Shown piece after piece: positions 27,142 through 30,360 of a stretch of DNA of 30,360 nucleotides (positions within the stretch are counted from its first letter, which is position 1; the number at the start of each line of letters is the position of its first letter). The position numbers and the translations under genes are program-made. The DNA lies in NCBI GenBank assembly GCA_018658605.1, contig JABHUV010000068.1, forward strand, positions 1 through 30,360. The letters run 5' to 3'. The notes beneath the pieces are model-generated. The model was given only the letters and a program-made list of their open reading frames with translations, ran no database searches and was not told the origin of the DNA. The stretch is from Planctomycetaceae bacterium. GTDB lineage: Bacteria; Planctomycetota; Planctomycetia; Pirellulales; Pirellulaceae.

Positions 27142-28173
27142 TCATTCTGCGGGCGGAATCGGAAGAGGCTGCCCACGTTGAGCAGATTCTTCAGCCAATA
27201 AGATGATTTCCATAGCTTGCCGTGCTTCCTTAGCAGTAATGATATTGATGGGCAGATTGAGATGAATGCATTTGGCAAAATACTCTAATTCCGACTTTAA
27301 TATCCCTGTTCGGTGTTGGTCGTTGACCTGCGGCCAATACATTGTATCTTTATATTTTGTTTCCTCGAGTGTTTGCACTTGGAGTCCGGTTTCACTGCAA
27401 TTGATATGGATTTGACCGGTAGTCCCCACGATTTCCATCTGTGCGTCGATTACGGTAGGAGTGTTTTGAGGTAACGCCCAATTGGTTTCAATAACAGCGA
27501 TCGTCTCGTGGTCCATCGCTGGATCTGAAAAGTCAAACATGGCCCATGATATATCAGGATATCTGAAATCATGGACGCGTACATTTTTTGCCATTACGCT
27601 CAGTGGGCGCCTGCCGAGCATCCACATCACTAGATCTAGATCATGGATGCCATCACCGATCATGGGAGAAATTTTATCAAGGCGAATATTTCCTGCGACC
27701 GTGGGTAGATTGCGGCACGCATGTATGGAGCAAATCGTTCCAATATCGCCAGCCATAATGGACTCACGCGCAAGTGCATAACGGGGGTCGAAGCGGCATA
27801 TATGGCCGACCATAAACTTGCCGTCGCTGTGTTGTGCACACTCTTGGATCTCCCGGCATTGTTCAAGTGTCGCGGCCATTGGCTTTTCGAGCAGCACGTG
27901 CTTGCCTGCTTGTAGTGCATCGATTGCAACTTGGAAATGATCTTCCCAATGTGTAACAATCGAGACAATATCCACCGCCGGGTCCGTAAGAATATCCTGA
28001 TAATCAATTGTCGTGTTTGTGAGTTGCAGGTCGCTCGCGTGAGATTGTAATGTTTGTACATTTCTAGAGCAGGCTGAATGCAAGTGTACACCAGTTATCT
28101 CACGTAGTGTTTCGGCATGAATTTTTCCGAAACGTCCGAGTCCAATGATTGACCAATTGAGTGGTTGCACCAT
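27142..28173 (-). CDS. Gfo/Idh/MocA family NAD(P)-dependent oxidoreductase
   Basis: A 343-residue cytoplasmic protein. The N-terminal Rossmann motif is IGLGRFGKIHA (residues 10-20), and the family EKP motif appears in VLLEKPMA. GDGIHDLDLVMWMLG supplies the conserved Asp/His of the active site, and the C-terminal alpha/beta sheet domain is typical. Family members oxidise or reduce sugars, inositols and amino sugars; the substrate is unknown. It follows the Tat-exported hypothetical protein by only 14 bp and lies in line with a sodium:solute symporter, so uptake and breakdown of one compound is a reasonable guess. No strong Shine-Dalgarno site precedes the ATG. Confidence 0.88.
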   Translation of the reverse strand: MVQPLNWSIIGLGRFGKIHAETLREITGVHLHSACSRNVQTLQSHASDLQLTNTTIDYQDILTDPAVDIVSIVTHWEDHFQVAIDALQAGKHVLLEKPMAATLEQCREIQECAQHSDGKFMVGHICRFDPRYALARESIMAGDIGTICSIHACRNLPTVAGNIRLDKISPMIGDGIHDLDLVMWMLGRRPLSVMAKNVRVHDFRYPDISWAMFDFSDPAMDHETIAVIETNWALPQNTPTVIDAQMEIVGTTGQIHINCSETGLQVQTLEETKYKDTMYWPQVNDQHRTGILKSELEYFAKCIHLNLPINIITAKEARQAMEIILLAEESAQRGQPLPIPPAE

Positions 28174-28187
28174 AACGTTAGCCCGTT

Positions 28188-29534
28188 TTATTTTTTAAAT
28201 TTTGCTGGCAGCCCATTATCAAATCGCTCGGGTTCTGGAATTGCTTCTGTGATTAATTTCCACGAGTCCCCGTTTTCGCGCAGCGCTGAATGGTCAGGAC
28301 TTTTGTAGGAGATATGAAGATGATTTGTATGCAGCGGGTGTCCCACAGCGAGACGTCCCTGCATGGCAGAATCCAGCATTCCAGACACTAACAGTGTCCG
28401 TTCGACGGGATAAGGAGCCGATCCGTTGCGGAAGTGTGTTTGGATGGAGTGGGCGAGAGCCTTGAATAGATTACGATTTTGCCATGGTCCGACGTAGAAA
28501 CTCGTTGCTAGTGGGGCGGCACTGCCCTTGATACGACAAGCAAAGTTCCACCGTGTGCTGCTTTTTCCCACACGTAAAATAGTCGCTTTGAGTCCATCCA
28601 CGTAATCGTAGACAATAGCGTGTGGTGTAATTTCATCTTCACCTTCGAGTTTTCCGAAATCCTCAATCGAATGACCTAATTCCGCTGTCATCGCCGCATC
28701 GGCTAATTCCATATCAAATATTCCAGCTTTGGCTGCTTGATACACTCGGTCACCCTCATAAAACGTCAATCGTTTGACCCCTGTTTCACCACCACGGCGA
28801 TTTTCAACCATCGATTGCAAGACTTCCAATGCATGGAAATCATATGATTCTACCGGTCCACCATGAATGGAAATGGCTTGCACAATTCTCGCCCCTTTTT
28901 TAATTGCAATTGCCGGTTTGCGTTGAGCTAACGGAACACTACTGCCAGCGAGAAAGGGAATGTTATGCTGTCGTGCTGTGGCGACCATTTCTTGGGCCCA
29001 GTCAAACCGATAACTCAGGTGCTTGTCGTTAAACAGTGGTACAAATTTGTTTGATTCCTTCATCACTTCCACGATCTGGTCGAAAAATCTTTTACGTGGA
29101 TACATGCGTTGACCACGATCGTTGACGGGGTAGTTGCCATGTTCGGCGATCGATAACACCGCATCCACGGCCAATGTATCACCGCCTACACAAATGGCTT
29201 CTCGAATCGTCTGAAAAACAGGAATCTCATATTTCATAGAAATTTGGTCCGTCATGTCACCGTCAGGTTGTTGGTCGCGATACAAGCTGACGACTTCAAC
29301 CCCGGGGTCTGTTTTTTTGCCGCAAAATAAATAAGGCTCCAAGAAGTTCTCTAGTAGTACATGTGCATGGCTACGATATGTAAATGAGGTGTAGATGGCA
29401 GCGACACGAGGGCGCTTTCCCGTTTCAGCAAGTATGGTCGCTGCCCATGAGTCCAGTGCGCTTAGACTTGTGAGAACCGGAGTTGCCGCGAGTGTTTTTA
29501 GAACGGCACGTCGTGTTTGTTTTTGTGTGGTCAT
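28188..29534 (-). CDS. Tat-exported protein of unknown function
   Basis: A 448-residue protein that I cannot place in a named family. It begins with a twin-arginine-type leader (TRRAVLKTLAATPVL, then Ala/Leu-rich to about residue 36). The mature part opens with PRVAAIYTSFTYRSHAHVLLENF and contains CVGGDTLAVDAVLSIAEHGNYP and PFLAGSSVPLAQRKP. These look like nucleotide- or sugar-binding alpha/beta segments, perhaps an exported oxidoreductase-like fold. AGGTGA seven bases before the ATG supports the start. It lies 14 bp before a Gfo/Idh/MocA gene and 70 bp after the symporter gene, in one probable operon. Lack of metal-site or catalytic motifs leaves the function open. Confidence 0.75.
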   Translation of the reverse strand: MTTQKQTRRAVLKTLAATPVLTSLSALDSWAATILAETGKRPRVAAIYTSFTYRSHAHVLLENFLEPYLFCGKKTDPGVEVVSLYRDQQPDGDMTDQISMKYEIPVFQTIREAICVGGDTLAVDAVLSIAEHGNYPVNDRGQRMYPRKRFFDQIVEVMKESNKFVPLFNDKHLSYRFDWAQEMVATARQHNIPFLAGSSVPLAQRKPAIAIKKGARIVQAISIHGGPVESYDFHALEVLQSMVENRRGGETGVKRLTFYEGDRVYQAAKAGIFDMELADAAMTAELGHSIEDFGKLEGEDEITPHAIVYDYVDGLKATILRVGKSSTRWNFACRIKGSAAPLATSFYVGPWQNRNLFKALAHSIQTHFRNGSAPYPVERTLLVSGMLDSAMQGRLAVGHPLHTNHLHISYKSPDHSALRENGDSWKLITEAIPEPERFDNGLPAKFKK

Positions 29535-29604
29535 TGTATTTCACCTACCGTATGTCTAGCTATTGCCTAGGCCTCTGGAAAAAGAAGGTGGGGTTTGGCT
29601 TGGA

Positions 29605-30360
29605 TTAAAAGAAAAAGTACATCATGAACATTGCAGTTGCCGCTAGTAGACCAGCATAGGTTAAGTCACTGCGGAGAATGTATTGAACACGTGTCATCCC
29701 GCTATTGTCGGTTTTGATTTTTTCGAGTATTTCACAGCCATAGACTCCGAGAGTCCAGAATGCTGCAAAACAGGCTGCCAGAGTTGGCGTCAGAAACGCT
29801 TGATCGGTAAGCCACCCAAGGAGGGCAAAAATTAATAGCGACAGGCAGAGTGTTTTAGCGAGTACCTTTAAGCGTGTTGGTTGATGACCACCAAGTCCAG
29901 TCCACGTAAGCTGGGATTTTTCGGGATCACTGGGTGTCATTAAGCTAATGACGACAAATACGATTGCGGAAAGACCTAGTACAAAAACGACTCGGTGGAA
30001 GAAGTTAAGCGTTGGTCCAAACATTTTTTGTAGGGCAGAAATATTGGGACGGATGTCATTCGCAATAAATGCATCGAACTGATCTTGGTTCATTTCATGT
30101 AGGTTTTGGCTCAAATACCCTTTAGGGAAATTACCGGCATGAAAATCAGACACACTTGCTCGATCTAAGGCGATGTCATAAAGCGGTCGAGGCATGTTAC
30201 TGTCGTAAACTTGGACGACGACCCACGAGAGCACAATCCCAGCGAGGATTGTATAAAATGCCGCTGGGGCAGTACCTCGTTTCCAAAATATACCTAACAC
30301 AAAAGCGACGAGGAGTCCCGGTGTGAGATAGTTTTGATAGTTGGCGATCTGCAAGAAGAA
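29605..30360 (-). CDS. Sodium:solute symporter, C-terminal part (cut by right edge)
   Basis: The frame is open through the right end of the window, so only the last 251 residues are seen. Six or so membrane segments are visible. The phrase NYLTPGLLVAFVLGIFWKRGT is the usual SSS-family sequence near TM10-11, which is followed by a long polar loop of about 60 residues (around YDIALDRASVSD) and further membrane segments ending in MFMMYFFF. SSS transporters take up sugars, inositols, amino acids or sialic acids with sodium. Downstream on the same strand are the Tat-exported hypothetical and the Gfo/Idh/MocA enzyme. The substrate cannot be told from this part. Confidence 0.85.
   Translation of the reverse strand, partial: FFLQIANYQNYLTPGLLVAFVLGIFWKRGTAPAAFYTILAGIVLSWVVVQVYDSNMPRPLYDIALDRASVSDFHAGNFPKGYLSQNLHEMNQDQFDAFIANDIRPNISALQKMFGPTLNFFHRVVFVLGLSAIVFVVISLMTPSDPEKSQLTWTGLGGHQPTRLKVLAKTLCLSLLIFALLGWLTDQAFLTPTLAACFAAFWTLGVYGCEILEKIKTDNSGMTRVQYILRSDLTYAGLLAATAMFMMYFFF

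Noticed and set aside
27009..27278. 89-residue frame overlapping the end of the Gfo/Idh gene
   Set aside because: It is an out-of-frame shadow running into non-coding sequence with no domain or ribosome site.

Overview
The window looks like chromosomal DNA of a member of the Planctomycetota, probably Pirellulaceae-like. This is inferred from gene style, not from a database search. The signs are: secreted proteins with twin-arginine leaders, a giant multi-heme PA14/cytochrome c/beta-propeller protein, a planctomycete-style GyrA (HPHGEG in the quinolone region), an MnmA with a long insertion, and several short conserved-looking proteins. Base composition is moderate and slightly AT-leaning by eye. 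Start codons are often TTG or GTG, and Shine-Dalgarno sites are patchy.

Layout. 1-149 (-) is the start of a Tat-exported DUF1501-like protein. 289-3695 (+) holds an SGNH hydrolase translationally coupled to an enoyl-CoA hydratase homologue, then a Tat-exported TIM-barrel isomerase-like protein. 3773-8080 (+) is one 1435-residue penta-heme protein that converges on, and overlaps by 23 bp, an SRAP (HMCES/YedK-type) gene. 8058-13605 (-) reads gyrA, gmd, rmd, SRAP: DNA gyrase A, two enzymes for a GDP-6-deoxyhexose, and an abasic-site shield protein. 14073-15242 (+) is a lone gene interrupted by one in-frame TGA. 15289-16275 (-) is a coiled-coil membrane protein followed by a 40-residue membrane peptide. 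16612-20277 (-) holds a TrpG/PabA glutaminase, moeA and lnt. A palindrome-rich divergent spacer separates these from nadA (20534-21667, +). 21677-26949 (-) holds miaB, mnmA, prfB, a hypothetical protein and a repeat-rich protein with a CxxC tail. 27142-30360 (-) holds a sodium:solute symporter (cut by the right edge), a Tat-exported hypothetical protein and a Gfo/Idh/MocA oxidoreductase.

The most striking item is the gene at 14073-15242. Its reading frame is open on both sides of a single TGA (14310-14312). The residues around it read F-G-C-L-T-[TGA]-P-P-F, closely resembling the iodothyronine deiodinase active site (F-G-S-C-T-Sec-P-P-F), and a small hairpin with an apical-loop G lies about 25 nt downstream. 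I interpret it as a bacterial deiodinase-like selenoprotein, here joined to a C-terminal domain resembling the periplasmic N-domain of DsbD. UGA is a normal stop elsewhere in the window (the SGNH gene, nadA). It also has a third role in prfB, where an in-frame CTT TGA C marks the classic autoregulatory +1 frameshift of release factor 2. UGA therefore appears as stop, as probable selenocysteine and as frameshift signal within about 24 kb.

The remaining genes are mostly core metabolism (NAD, molybdopterin, chorismate-derived amination, lipoprotein acylation, tRNA thiolation and methylthiolation, translation termination) interleaved with planctomycete-specific secreted proteins. No tRNA, rRNA, CRISPR array, insertion sequence or prophage was seen.
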